A stretch of 64,000 bases of DNA from Endoryza foliicola (GCA_965226965.1 OZ245715.1:3658001-3722000), one strand, 5' to 3'. Positions 43,232-52,469 are shown, counted from the stretch's first letter. Program-made: numbers and translations. The notes: generated from the letters alone by a model not told the origin.

Positions 43232-44371
43232 CTAGAGTCGATTCTTCAGCTGAGGAATCATGGCATCCTTCCAAGCTTTAAAATCACCTGCTATAATGTG
43301 CTTTCTGGCTTCCTTCACCAACCATAAATAGAAAGCCAGGTTATGTGTACTTGCAATGGTAAGCCCTAATAATTCTTTTGACTTCAAGAGATGCCTCAAG
43401 TACGATTTGGTATAATAAGCACTCATATCGCATCCAATTTCATCGTCAATTGGACTGAAGTCGAACTCCCATTTTTTATTGTCGATATTGATGACTCCTT
43501 TGCTGGTAAACAGCATGGCGTTTCTGCCATTGCGAGTGGGCATTACGCAATCGAACATATCAATACCCATAGATATGCATTCTAAAATATTCCAGGGTGT
43601 TCCCACTCCCATTAGGTATCGAGGTTTTTCTTGGGGCAAATGATCACAACACCAATCACAGATTTCGTACATCACCGGCTCCGGTTCACCAACACTTAAT
43701 CCACCAATGGCATTACCCGTCGCCTCTTTCGACGCGATGGTTTCGCAGGAAATTTTACGTAAGTCTTTAAACGTTCCACCTTGTACTATTGGAAAAAGAT
43801 TCTGGGTATAATTGTACTTGGGCTCAGTTGCATTGAACCGTTCGAAGCATCGATCCAACCAACGATGGGTAAGCTCCATTGATTTTCGAGCATACCCATA
43901 TTCTGATCCTCCGGGCGGGCATTCATCGAACGCCATGATGATATCACCTCCAATTACTCGCTGAATATCCATCACTGCTTCCGGGGTGAACAGGTGCTTT
44001 GACCCATCAATATGACTCTGAAAGGTGACCCCTTCCTCTTTTATCTTTCTCGTGCCGGCTAGTGAAAAAACTTGATAGCCCCCACTGTCGGTTAATATGG
44101 GTCGATTCCATCCATTGAACTTATGAAGACCGCCGGCTGCCTCCAATACTTGCAATCCGGGCCTTAAATACAAATGATAGGTATTCCCCAGAATGATCTG
44201 AGCTTTCACATCCAACTCCAACTGTTGCTGGCTAACGCCCTTTACACTTCCAACCGTACCTACAGGCATAAAAATAGGGGTCTCTATCTGACCATGATCG
44301 GTAGTAATGATCCCTGCTCGGGCTTTAGAATGTTGATCGTTGAACTGTTTTTGAAATTGTAACGCTGCCAT
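43232..44371 (-). CDS. tgt: tRNA-guanine transglycosylase (queuine tRNA-ribosyltransferase)
   Basis: A 379-residue Tgt, which exchanges guanine-34 for preQ1 in tRNAs with GUN anticodons. Motifs are TPIFMPVGTVGSVKG, LTDSGGYQVFSLAGTRKI (active-site Asp), AFDECPPGG, GLSVGEP and DMFDCVMPTRNGRNAML. The zinc site usually reads CxCxxC...H; here it is CDMSAYYTKSYLRHL...STHNLAF, so only one Cys and the His remain. The start at 44371 (MAALQFQKQ) matches where homologues begin. It is upstream of the LptF/G-family gene. Confidence 0.95.
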   Translation of the reverse strand: MAALQFQKQFNDQHSKARAGIITTDHGQIETPIFMPVGTVGSVKGVSQQQLELDVKAQIILGNTYHLYLRPGLQVLEAAGGLHKFNGWNRPILTDSGGYQVFSLAGTRKIKEEGVTFQSHIDGSKHLFTPEAVMDIQRVIGGDIIMAFDECPPGGSEYGYARKSMELTHRWLDRCFERFNATEPKYNYTQNLFPIVQGGTFKDLRKISCETIASKEATGNAIGGLSVGEPEPVMYEICDWCCDHLPQEKPRYLMGVGTPWNILECISMGIDMFDCVMPTRNGRNAMLFTSKGVINIDNKKWEFDFSPIDDEIGCDMSAYYTKSYLRHLLKSKELLGLTIASTHNLAFYLWLVKEARKHIIAGDFKAWKDAMIPQLKNRL

Positions 44372-44534
44372 AAAAGGCAGCAAAGATACCAAAAATGGCC
44401 CCTCGGTGGAAGAATCAGGGGTTTTCATCATTTATTCACAGCATGTGAGTTGATTAGTCCTGTTCAAGCACCTGATTCTTAGTATTTTTGCGATTCGGTA
44501 CGCAAGTACAGACCCCTAAACTAGCTGTGGATAT

Positions 44535-45668
44535 ATGGACTTAACCCTTCTTTTTACTGATTGGACCTCTTTTATTTTTATAGCGTTCTCTCTTATCACT
44601 TTAATTCAACTTTATTACTATTGGGGCTTGTTTAGCAAACTCGCTTTCTTCAAAAAGTATGAAAAGGAAAAATCGCAACAACATCCCGTTTCTGTGATTG
44701 TTTGCGCAAGAGACGAGGCCGGCAATTTAGCTAAGAACCTACCTGGTTTGCTGGTACAACAGTACCCCTCTACACACGAAATAATTGTTGTAAACCACAA
44801 CAGCCAGGATGATACACGTTATCTGTTGGATGAGTTCAAAAAAACTTTCAAAGGATTGCACGCTGTAAATCTTGAGCAAGAAGCCATCGGCATTCCGGGG
44901 AAAAAATACCCCTTGTCAATTGGAATCAAAGAAGCCAAATACGAAATATTGCTGTTGACTGATGCAGATTGTGTTCCTGCGTCCGAAAATTGGCTGCAAT
45001 TAATGCAAGAAGGGTATGATGAAGGAATTGAAGTGGTATTGGGCTACGGCTCCTACAATAAAAAGCCGGGCTTGCTCAATAAATTAATTCGATTCGAAAC
45101 CTTTCATTCAGGCTTGCAGTACCTTTCTTATGCTGCGGCCGGGATGCCATATATGGGCGTTGGAAGAAATCTCAGCTACAAAAAGACCCTTTTCTTTAAT
45201 AACAAAGGATTTTCATCCATCAATCATTTACCTGGCGGAGACGACGATCTCTTCATTAACAAAGTAGCTACAAAAAATAATACCAGAATTGTAATAGATC
45301 CGGAAGCTTTCACCTTATCGGAGCCTGCGAAAAATTTCGGAAACTGGTTCCGTCAAAAAACACGTCATTACTCCACCGCGAGGTATTATAAAGGCTTGCA
45401 CAAATTCCTTTTGGGTATGTACAATGTTAGTTTCTTTTTATTCTACCCATTGTTTGTAGCAAGTATTCTTTTATTTGATTGGAGATTGGCTCTTGGTGTT
45501 TTCGCCCTTCGCTTCATTTCACAAGCCATTATCTTCAATAAAACAATGAAGAAACTCCAAGAACAAGATTTATTTTCTCTGTGGTGGTTCTTCGACCTTT
45601 GGATGTTTATTTATTATTGCATCTTTGCACCAGCATTATGGAAACGCCCGAACAATCACTGGACATAA
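44535..45668 (+). CDS. Membrane-anchored family 2 glycosyltransferase
   Basis: A 377-residue inverting GT-A enzyme. An N-terminal membrane helix (FIFIAFSLITLIQLYYYW) is followed by the GT2 core: HPVSVIVCARDEAGNLAKNLPGLL, IIVVNHNSQDDTRYLL, the DxD motif LLLTDADCVPAS, and a DDDLF acid segment with WFRQKTRHYS in the place of QxxRW. Two or three C-terminal helices end the protein. It probably adds a sugar to a lipid-linked or surface glycan. The last 31 bp overlap rsmG, so the pair is co-transcribed. A TATTTTTG at 44483-44490 is a possible -7 box. Confidence 0.87.
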   Translation: MDLTLLFTDWTSFIFIAFSLITLIQLYYYWGLFSKLAFFKKYEKEKSQQHPVSVIVCARDEAGNLAKNLPGLLVQQYPSTHEIIVVNHNSQDDTRYLLDEFKKTFKGLHAVNLEQEAIGIPGKKYPLSIGIKEAKYEILLLTDADCVPASENWLQLMQEGYDEGIEVVLGYGSYNKKPGLLNKLIRFETFHSGLQYLSYAAAGMPYMGVGRNLSYKKTLFFNNKGFSSINHLPGGDDDLFINKVATKNNTRIVIDPEAFTLSEPAKNFGNWFRQKTRHYSTARYYKGLHKFLLGMYNVSFFLFYPLFVASILLFDWRLALGVFALRFISQAIIFNKTMKKLQEQDLFSLWWFFDLWMFIYYCIFAPALWKRPNNHWT

Positions 45669-46294
45669 TTACGCAGTATTTTTCAGATTTTTCTGAAGTA
45701 CAGTTGGAGCAATTGCGCCAACTAGCCCCTCTTTACAAAGAATGGAATGAAAAGATCAATGTGATCTCCCGAAAAGACATTGAAAGTTTATACGAAAAAC
45801 ACGTGTTGCATTCTTTGAGCATTGCAGCAGTGTTCGATTTTGAACCAAATATGAAAGTACTGGATCTAGGCACCGGTGGCGGTTTTCCCGGTATTCCATT
45901 AGCGATCTTCTTTCCTCAAACCCGTTTTCACTTGGTTGACAGCATTGGCAAGAAACTAAAAGTTGTAGAAGGCGTTGCCGAAGCCATTGGCTTGAAAAAC
46001 ATTACTACCAAACACAGTCGTGTTGAAGCCTTGGCCGGACAAAAATTCGATGTTGTAATTTCAAGAGCTGTCGCGCCTTTAAAAGATCTTTGGACTTGGA
46101 GCAAACCGCTTTTACGCAAATCAACCCCTTCAGAGGGCGATTTACCCAAAGCATCCGGATTGATCTGTTTAAAAGGCGGAGACTTAGCTCAGGAAATATT
46201 TGAAAGCGGCTGCAAGCCTAAAGTGATGGAAATTACGCACTTATTCAAGGAACCCTTCTTTCAAGAAAAATTCATCATTCAGGTTCCACATTAG
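45638..46294 (+). CDS. rsmG: 16S rRNA m7G527 methyltransferase
   Basis: A 218-residue RsmG (GidB), which methylates G527 of 16S rRNA. The SAM-binding strand MKVLDLGTGGGFPGIPLAI is unmistakable; SRKDIESLYEKHVLHSL, FHLVDSIGKKLKVV and VISRAVAPLKDL follow. The start at 45638 (METPEQ) lies inside the end of the glycosyltransferase gene; an earlier ATG at 45581 would add unlike sequence. Loss of rsmG confers low-level streptomycin resistance in other bacteria. Confidence 0.94.
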   Translation: METPEQSLDIITQYFSDFSEVQLEQLRQLAPLYKEWNEKINVISRKDIESLYEKHVLHSLSIAAVFDFEPNMKVLDLGTGGGFPGIPLAIFFPQTRFHLVDSIGKKLKVVEGVAEAIGLKNITTKHSRVEALAGQKFDVVISRAVAPLKDLWTWSKPLLRKSTPSEGDLPKASGLICLKGGDLAQEIFESGCKPKVMEITHLFKEPFFQEKFIIQVPH

Positions 46295-46320
46295 TCTAAG
46301 GTTTCCCATTGTGTCAAAAC

Positions 46321-46335
46321 TACCACTTTGTGGTA
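46321..46335. promoter_or_regulatory. Palindromic operator at the response-regulator promoter
   Basis: TACCAC-TTT-GTGGTA is a perfect inverted repeat abutting the -33 TTG (46336-46338) of the response-regulator promoter. The same palindrome with one central base changed recurs at 47044-47058 in the same position relative to a second promoter. Confidence 0.7.
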
Positions 46336-46365
46336 TTGTTGTCGATCCAAATTTCTTCATCTTTG
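46336..46365 (+). promoter_or_regulatory. Response-regulator promoter
   Basis: TTG at 46336-46338 and CATCTTTG at 46358-46365 are 19 bp apart. The -7 box ends four bases before the ATG at 46370, so the message is probably leaderless. Confidence 0.55.
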
Positions 46366-46369
46366 TACC

Positions 46370-47020
46370 ATGACTACCATCTGTATTGTAGAAGATAATA
46401 AGGATATCAGACAGGCGTTGGAACAAATCATTCTAATGTCTGATGAACATGAATTATTAGGCAGTTATACAGATGCGTCATCGGCAATGCAAAGCATTCC
46501 CTTGGTAAAACCCCAGCTGGTTTTGATGGATATTAATTTAGGTGAAGGTGAGTCCGGAATTGATTGCGTTAGAAATTTAAAAGCAGAATATCCGGAAATC
46601 CTTTTCATGATGTGTACGGTGTATGAGGATGATGAGAAAATTTTTGAAGCATTGAGCGCGGGTGCCAGTGGATATATATTAAAGAAAACCTCCCCTGCCA
46701 AATTGATAGATGCGCTAAATGAGTTGAGAGACGGTGGTGCTCCTATGAGTAGTCAAATCGCCAGAAAAGTAGTAACAGCCTTCCAACAAAGGCCCATTGA
46801 AACGCCTAGCTTCAATACAGGAAACAGTTCCTACCTAAATACACTTTCCAACAGAGAAAAAGAAATCCTGGAATTGTTAGCGAAAGGATTGATCTATAAA
46901 GAAATTTCTGCAGCCCTTTTCATCAGTCAGGAAACAGTTCGCAAACACGTATATCATATATACGAAAAGCTCCATGTAAACAACCGCGTTGAAGCCGTAA
47001 ACAAGTATTTCGGCCGATAA
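46370..47020 (+). CDS. NarL/FixJ-type response regulator (orphan)
   Basis: A 216-residue two-domain regulator: a receiver domain with the phosphoacceptor Asp54 (VLMDINLG) and Lys in LKKTSPA, then a LuxR-type helix-turn-helix (LSNREKEILELLAKGLIYKEISAALFISQETVRKHVYHIYEKLHVNNRVEAV, about 152-205). The ATG at 46370 is chosen because the promoter -7 lies at 46358-46365. No histidine kinase is nearby. Matching 15-bp palindromes before this gene and before the downstream ncRNA candidate suggest it controls both. Confidence 0.93.
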   Translation: MTTICIVEDNKDIRQALEQIILMSDEHELLGSYTDASSAMQSIPLVKPQLVLMDINLGEGESGIDCVRNLKAEYPEILFMMCTVYEDDEKIFEALSAGASGYILKKTSPAKLIDALNELRDGGAPMSSQIARKVVTAFQQRPIETPSFNTGNSSYLNTLSNREKEILELLAKGLIYKEISAALFISQETVRKHVYHIYEKLHVNNRVEAVNKYFGR

Positions 47021-47043
47021 TTCAATGTTGCACTATTGAAAAC

Positions 47044-47058
47044 TACCACTTAGTGGTA
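47044..47058. promoter_or_regulatory. Second palindromic operator, downstream of the response regulator
   Basis: TACCAC-TTA-GTGGTA is identical to the palindrome at 46321-46335 except for the central base. It again abuts a TTG -33 (47059-47061). Confidence 0.7.
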
Positions 47059-47089
47059 TTGGTCTGCCCTGTTTTCACTTATACCTTTA
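47059..47089 (+). promoter_or_regulatory. Promoter of the ncRNA candidate
   Basis: TTG at 47059-47061 and TACCTTTA at 47082-47089 with a 20-bp spacer. The operator-to-promoter geometry copies that of the response-regulator gene. Confidence 0.55.
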
Positions 47090-47094
47090 CATTA

Positions 47095-47226
47095 GTAAAA
47101 TTATTATACGATTGGGGTTAAACCTTTTCCCATTTAAAGCATCTGATTTTACATAGAACTCCTCGAGTTCCCATTAACCGAGACCTTATCTAATTAGAAA
47201 ACCCCGATTGTATCGGGGTTTTTTAA
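47095..47226 (+). ncRNA. Candidate small RNA under response-regulator control
   Basis: A ~130-nt unit running from the promoter at 47059-47089 to the terminator at 47202-47226. It contains no ATG on the plus strand and no coding frame. Having its own operator, promoter and terminator but no gene suggests a regulatory RNA. The start is inferred from the -7 position. The alternative is a decayed gene leader. Confidence 0.45.
47202..47226. terminator. Bidirectional terminator
   Basis: AACCCCGAT-TGT-ATCGGGGTT followed by TTTT on the plus strand and preceded by AAAA. It ends the ncRNA candidate on one side and the M1 peptidase gene on the other. Confidence 0.88.
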
Positions 47227-47229
47227 GTT

Positions 47230-49158
47230 TTAGTTCGCTCCTGGAATTTCCAGTCGATTGTTTCGCCTTTCTAAGTCGGCCATTCTGTAGCTGGGGTCAA
47301 TTTCAACTACTTTTATCTGATTGATCTTTTTCTTCACTTCAAAAACATATTCCGGATGCGTCCATTTCCAAGGCTCTTGGGTAAATCTTGGAACAGTACT
47401 GTCTTCCACCGGCTTCTCTCCAAACATATCGAATTGAGGAATATAGAAAAGCTCTTTTGTGCCATCGCGGTATTCAACCATTAAATCGATGGGCATGGGC
47501 ATCTTACCAATTCTTCTCAATCGAATTTTAGTAGCGCCGTTTTCTTCCCATAAACTATCGATTCCGTAGTCAATAGTTTTTGTGGTATTCACAAAATATT
47601 CTTTATACCAATCCAATTTCATGTCACTTACCTTTTCGGCTATGCGCATAAAATCATTCACATTGGGATGTTTGAACCGCCATTGTTTGTAGTACTCTAA
47701 CAGTATTTTGTCGCGCACCTGTGCTCCTACAACATAACCCAACTGCTCCAAGAAAACAGCTCCTTTTGAATAAGCTGCAGAACCGTAAGCGGCATTGGTA
47801 TTAAAATGATCTGCATGAGTGGTCAAGGGCTCTTCCAGTCCACTTTTCACAAGTCCAAAATACGACTGATAAGAACCGTATTGTTCTTTTGGTAAGATAT
47901 TGGCCAAAGAGTCAAGGCGTTTTAATCCGGCCGGATTCGATGCCAATCTTTTGCGCGTTACATTGTCGCGGTAGTAGGCACTTACCAAGTGGGTAGCCCA
48001 ATCAGTAAATCCTTCATCCATCCAAGCATACAAACTTTCATTGGTGCCCATCAGCATTTGATACCAGGTATGCATCCATTCATGAAAAACAGTTCCCAGC
48101 CCGGGGCCCACCAATAAAGTACCCATCGGATATTCCATACCTCCATCACCACCATGAATAAACGAATACTGCTTATATGGATAAGGACCGAAGGTTTTTT
48201 CGATAAAAGGTAAAACAGTTACAGCAGCGTCTGCTACTTCATTCCAAGCTGTATCATTTCTTGGATCGTTCTCTTTATAATTGTACAACACGTGAATGGT
48301 GGTACCATTAGGCATTCTGCGAACCAAATGTTTGTATTCAGGATCGGCGGCCCACATAAAGTCGTGTACATTAGGAGCAATAAATCTCCAACTCAACTTA
48401 TCGCCTGCTGGTCGGGTGACTTTTGCACCCGGATCTTCGTAACCATATCCAATTGTATTTGGATTTTGAAGATAGCCGGTTCCTCCAAGCACATAATTTT
48501 TATCAATCTTGATGGTTACATCGAAATCACCCCAAACCCCGTAAAATTCTCTAGCCACATAAGGAGTTGGATGCCAACCTTCATAATCGTACTCACACAT
48601 TTTAGGATACCATTGGGCCATTGAATAGCGAACGCCGGTACTTGGGTTATCGCGACCGCTTCTGCGAATTTGCAAGGGTACTTGTGCTTCAAATTCCATG
48701 TCAAATGTTACCGTTTGACCGGGAAGAATGGGTTTCGACAATTTCACTTCCAAAATGGTTTCTTTGGTTTGGAAGTTCTGAGCTACACCGTTCAACTTCA
48801 AGCTTTGAATTTTTTGGTAGCCAATTTCTTCGGGTGTGAGATTCAGGATCCGGTCTCTCACACGTCCGTCCCAATCTTGTCCTCTACCTACACGAATCTT
48901 ACCCAATTCTCTGCTGCGTGCATCCATCATACTATTGGGCTGAAACGCATTAAAGTATAAGTGATAAAACACTTTGTTGAGTGTGTCGGGAGAATTATTG
49001 GTGTATTGCAGGGATTGTTTACCTGTGAAGCGGTTGGTTTTTACATCCATGTCAATATTCATCGTGTATTTCACGCGCTGCTGCCAACGATTGGGCTGAG
49101 CAATACTGATGATACTCGACAAAAGCAAGAACGAAGCAAGTACTAATTTCCTATTCAT
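47230..49158 (-). CDS. Exported M1-family (gluzincin) metallopeptidase
   Basis: A 642-residue zinc aminopeptidase-like enzyme with signal peptide MNRKLVLASFLLLSSIISIAQ. It has an N-terminal beta domain, then a GGDGGMEYP segment (the GAMEN-like loop), HEWMH at 359-363 and the third ligand Glu382 in DEGFTDWA. The C-terminal part is short and lacks the large helical domain of cytosolic PepN. It probably trims peptides in the periplasm or outside the cell. The ATG at 49158 is chosen over 49185 because it begins the signal peptide. Confidence 0.9.
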   Translation of the reverse strand: MNRKLVLASFLLLSSIISIAQPNRWQQRVKYTMNIDMDVKTNRFTGKQSLQYTNNSPDTLNKVFYHLYFNAFQPNSMMDARSRELGKIRVGRGQDWDGRVRDRILNLTPEEIGYQKIQSLKLNGVAQNFQTKETILEVKLSKPILPGQTVTFDMEFEAQVPLQIRRSGRDNPSTGVRYSMAQWYPKMCEYDYEGWHPTPYVAREFYGVWGDFDVTIKIDKNYVLGGTGYLQNPNTIGYGYEDPGAKVTRPAGDKLSWRFIAPNVHDFMWAADPEYKHLVRRMPNGTTIHVLYNYKENDPRNDTAWNEVADAAVTVLPFIEKTFGPYPYKQYSFIHGGDGGMEYPMGTLLVGPGLGTVFHEWMHTWYQMLMGTNESLYAWMDEGFTDWATHLVSAYYRDNVTRKRLASNPAGLKRLDSLANILPKEQYGSYQSYFGLVKSGLEEPLTTHADHFNTNAAYGSAAYSKGAVFLEQLGYVVGAQVRDKILLEYYKQWRFKHPNVNDFMRIAEKVSDMKLDWYKEYFVNTTKTIDYGIDSLWEENGATKIRLRRIGKMPMPIDLMVEYRDGTKELFYIPQFDMFGEKPVEDSTVPRFTQEPWKWTHPEYVFEVKKKINQIKVVEIDPSYRMADLERRNNRLEIPGAN

Positions 49159-49233
49159 AAATTCACTGTCATTTAATAACAGCAATTTACTGCAATTCTC
49201 GCTTTTGTAGTAAGAAGATGTGTTAAGCGGGGA

Positions 49234-49932
49234 CTACTCTTCTGTACCGGCAATCACCAGTACGATCTCTCCTTTCACTTCTTTGGAGCTGAAATATGTG
49301 AGCAGTTCTTGAAGGGTTCCACGAGCATTTTCTTCGTGCAGTTTGGATAATTCCCGGCAAACCGCAGCTTTACGATCGGCACCAAAAAACTGCACCAATT
49401 CTTCCAAAGCTTTTACAAGGCGGTGGGGTGATTCGTACAATACAATGGTACGCTCTTCCACGGCTAGCTTTTTGAGCATGGTTTGACGGCCTTTTTTCAC
49501 CGGCAAAAATCCTTCAAAACAGAAACGATTGGTAGGAAGACCGCTGTTGACCAAGGCCGGCACAAAGGCAGTAGCTCCAGGCAAGCATTCTACTTTTACG
49601 CCCTCTTTTATACAAGCTCGAACCAGTAAAAAAGCAGGATCAGAAATACCGGGCGTGCCGGCATCTGAAACCATGGCCATTGACTTTCCTCCTTGCAATT
49701 GGTTCACAAGGTGGTTAACAACAGAATGCTCGTTGTGCTGGTGATAGGGAGTAATAGGTTTGTTGATTTGAAAGTGGTTGAGCAGTCGAACAGAATTGCG
49801 GGTATCTTCAGCTAAAATCAAATCAACCGAGCGCAGTATTTCCAACGCCCGCAGGGTAATGTCTTGTAAATTACCGATGGGCGTTGGTACTATATAGAGT
49901 GTTCCGCCTGTATGAGGGGATTCTGTACTCAA
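49234..49932 (-). CDS. rsmI: 16S rRNA 2'-O-methyltransferase
   Basis: A 232-residue RsmI, which 2'-O-methylates C1402 of 16S rRNA. Motifs are LYIVPTPIGNLQDITLRALEIL, LILAEDTRNS, MVSDAGTPGISDPAFLLVRACI and FEGFLPVKKGRQ. No ATG precedes the first motif in frame; the plausible start is the TTG at 49932, an uncommon codon. It is downstream of purS on the same strand (20-bp gap), so it may share the pssA-purS transcript. Confidence 0.93.
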   Translation of the reverse strand: MSTESPHTGGTLYIVPTPIGNLQDITLRALEILRSVDLILAEDTRNSVRLLNHFQINKPITPYHQHNEHSVVNHLVNQLQGGKSMAMVSDAGTPGISDPAFLLVRACIKEGVKVECLPGATAFVPALVNSGLPTNRFCFEGFLPVKKGRQTMLKKLAVEERTIVLYESPHRLVKALEELVQFFGADRKAAVCRELSKLHEENARGTLQELLTYFSSKEVKGEIVLVIAGTEE

Positions 49933-49952
49933 AAAGTTGCGTTTATGAAACG

Positions 49953-50201
49953 TTATTCAGAAACACTGATTTCGAAATACTCCATTACCGGATTGGCGAG
50001 TAATTTCTTTGCAGCGGTAGCAGCTTGTTCTTTTGCAGAAGCTTCGTCGGCTGCATCAACTTGTAAAGTAATGTGTTTGCCGATACGCACGTCTTTGATA
50101 GTTTCCAAACCTAAATTTGATAAACCACCCATCACTGCCTTCCCTTGAGGGTCTAACAATTCTTTTAAGGGCATTACTTTCACTTGAACCGTATATGTCA
50201 T
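49953..50201 (-). CDS. purS: Phosphoribosylformylglycinamidine synthase subunit PurS
   Basis: An 82-residue PurS: YTVQVKVMPLKELLDPQGKAV..GL..LGL..IKDVRIGKHITLQVDA is the family pattern. PurS bridges PurQ and PurL in the fourth step of purine synthesis. Neither partner is in the window. Its start overlaps the pssA stop by four bases (ATGA). Confidence 0.92.
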   Translation of the reverse strand: MTYTVQVKVMPLKELLDPQGKAVMGGLSNLGLETIKDVRIGKHITLQVDAADEASAKEQAATAAKKLLANPVMEYFEISVSE

Positions 50202-50962
50202 GCTTGCTTATTTTTGAAGGCCAAAGATACGATAATATATGCCAAGAATGCGAGTGGAACTGCTAACCAATTTACTAACAACGCACTCACAACAGCTACT
50301 AAAGCAATGATTATGAAAGGCATCAGGGCCTTTACACTAAAAGAAGAAAATTTCAAAGCTAAGAGTGGCAGTGTGCTTACCATTAAATAACTGAGTACAA
50401 GGATCACCGCATACCAAAACCATTTGTTTTGGAACAGTGGGTTGATAGCTTCGATATTCGTATTCCAAAAAATAAGAGGGAATGATGCTACCAGTATTCC
50501 TATGGCAGGAATGGGTACTCCTTTAAAACCGTGCGATTGATCTGTTGAAATATTGAATCGCGCCAAGCGATAAGCTCCGGCAGCGGCCAAAACAAAGGCC
50601 GGCGCCAAAAAAATCAACCCAATATCCAAACCGTCTTCTTGTTGAGCATAGCTTAATCGCAAGAATTGATAGATGATGGTAGCAGGTGCTACTCCAAAAC
50701 TTACCACATCAGCCAAAGAATCGAGTTGCTTTCCCATTTCACTGGTTGCCTTTAAGGCACGCGCTACAAATCCGTCGAGAAAATCAACTACTGCAGCAAG
50801 CCCAATAAAAAGAGAGCTTATCCAAATAGCTTCGGGCATAATTACCCATTGTGCCCCCGATTCATCGTTAGCAATGGTAATTCCTTGTTGCAACGTATAA
50901 ACAATTGCACAGCAACCGAAAACAAGATTCAAGAGCGTAAACAGATTAGGTATTTGTTTCAT
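50198..50962 (-). CDS. pssA: CDP-diacylglycerol-serine O-phosphatidyltransferase
   Basis: A 254-residue integral membrane enzyme that makes phosphatidylserine, the precursor of phosphatidylethanolamine. The CDP-alcohol phosphotransferase motif DG-xx-AR-x8-G-xxx-D-xxx-D reads DGFVARALKATSEMGKQLDSLAD. Six to eight hydrophobic helices follow the N-terminal NLFTLLNLVFGCCAIV. It lies 20 bp from the downstream end of the Xaa-Pro peptidase gene and is coupled to purS. Confidence 0.93.
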   Translation of the reverse strand: MKQIPNLFTLLNLVFGCCAIVYTLQQGITIANDESGAQWVIMPEAIWISSLFIGLAAVVDFLDGFVARALKATSEMGKQLDSLADVVSFGVAPATIIYQFLRLSYAQQEDGLDIGLIFLAPAFVLAAAGAYRLARFNISTDQSHGFKGVPIPAIGILVASFPLIFWNTNIEAINPLFQNKWFWYAVILVLSYLMVSTLPLLALKFSSFSVKALMPFIIIALVAVVSALLVNWLAVPLAFLAYIIVSLAFKNKQA

Positions 50963-50982
50963 TTGGCGTTTATAGGTCTAGG

Positions 50983-52272
50983 TTATTTTTTCATGTATGC
51001 TTCAATCTGAGCAGTTGTAATGGGGATTTTAGCGAACAGGTCTTTGTTGCCCGTTTTGGTGATCCAAACATTGTTTTCTATGCGCACGCCCATTTGCTCT
51101 TCTTCAATATAAATTCCCGGTTCAATTGTAAATAGCATGCCGGGTTTGATCGGTTCGGTTCTGGTTCCCAGATCGTGTACGTCCACACCTAAATGATGTG
51201 AAATACCATGGTATAAGTATTTACGGTAGGCTCTGTTTTCTTTGTCTTCATTCTTCACATCGCCTTTTGAGATCAGTCCAATTTTTAAGAACTGCTTGGT
51301 AGCTTCTTCTCCCACTTTATCAGTATACGCAACAATTGAAATGCCGGGCTTTAGAATACTTTTTGCATAATCGTGTAAATGCAAACAGGCGTCGTATACT
51401 TCTTTCTGACGTTTGGTAAACTTGCCATTTACCGGAATCGTTCTGGTTAAATCGGCGCAGTACCCGCCATACTCTGCCCCAAAATCCATTAGTATCAATT
51501 CACCATCCTTGCACTCTTGATTATTGGAAACATAGTGAAGAATGCGTGCTCGATCACCACTGGCAATGATACTTCCGTAAGCCGGACCGGTAGCCCTCTG
51601 CATTAAGAAAGAATGATAAATTTCTGCCTCAATCTCATATTCAAAAACACCCGGTTTGATGAATTTCATCAAACGTTCAAACGTTACTTGCGTAATGTCG
51701 ATCGCTTTTTGAACCACTGCTATTTCCTGAGGCGATTTAATGGCACGCAGTTCCTTCATAATGCGCGCACTGCGCTTATAATTGTGAAGTGGAAAACGCT
51801 CTTTCATGAAAGCGATGTAACGATTGTCGCGAACCGCTACATAGTTTGCTTTTCGGTCGTTTTCGTTGGAGTTCAGATAAATATTTTCTGCTAAGTGAAT
51901 CCAAGTTTGAAGGGGTGCATCAATACTGTCCAACCATACGATGGTTTGAATGCCTGAAATAGCTCTGGCCTCTTCTACTCTCAGTCTCTTTCCATCCCAT
52001 TTTTCTTTGAGCTCATTGGGACGTACCAAAACCAACACTTCTCTGAATTTGGGGTCGGGGTTACCGGGAAACAACACCAACATGGTGTCTTCCTGAGTTA
52101 TTCCCGTTAGCCAAAACAAGTCGCTGTTTTGTTTGAACTTGTATAGCGCATCTCCATTGGTAGGCAATTCGTCGTTACTGTTGAAAATGGCAATGGAGTT
52201 TTTCTCCATGGCGGCTACAAAGCGTTTTCTATTCGAAGTGAAAATAGTCGGATCAAGCGGTAAATACTTCAT
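50983..52272 (-). CDS. pepP: Xaa-Pro aminopeptidase (M24B)
   Basis: A 429-residue pita-bread peptidase. The N-terminal creatinase-like domain (about 1-170) carries FWLTGITQEDTMLVLFP. The catalytic domain has the dinuclear metal ligands: Asp in LMDFGAEYGGYCADLTRTIP (two), His in GISHHLGVDVHD, Glu in TIEPGIYI and Glu in GVRIENNVWIT. It removes N-terminal residues before proline in cytoplasmic peptides. First gene of the likely pepP-pssA-purS-rsmI run. Confidence 0.94.
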   Translation of the reverse strand: MKYLPLDPTIFTSNRKRFVAAMEKNSIAIFNSNDELPTNGDALYKFKQNSDLFWLTGITQEDTMLVLFPGNPDPKFREVLVLVRPNELKEKWDGKRLRVEEARAISGIQTIVWLDSIDAPLQTWIHLAENIYLNSNENDRKANYVAVRDNRYIAFMKERFPLHNYKRSARIMKELRAIKSPQEIAVVQKAIDITQVTFERLMKFIKPGVFEYEIEAEIYHSFLMQRATGPAYGSIIASGDRARILHYVSNNQECKDGELILMDFGAEYGGYCADLTRTIPVNGKFTKRQKEVYDACLHLHDYAKSILKPGISIVAYTDKVGEEATKQFLKIGLISKGDVKNEDKENRAYRKYLYHGISHHLGVDVHDLGTRTEPIKPGMLFTIEPGIYIEEEQMGVRIENNVWITKTGNKDLFAKIPITTAQIEAYMKK

Positions 52273-52469
52273 AAACTGGGGTTGTAAAGGGTAAAAGTAA
52301 TAAGATTCAATTACTTATACCCGTTCCCGGCTTTCTAAAATATTTTTTTCCTTTGAAAATTTCAGTAGATCATTGAACAAGAACACCCCTAACGGTTGTT
52401 AGTTTAGATATTTTTCAATATTTCGTATAATACAATGGATTAAACGACGTTTTTGGGGCTATTTAGGCA

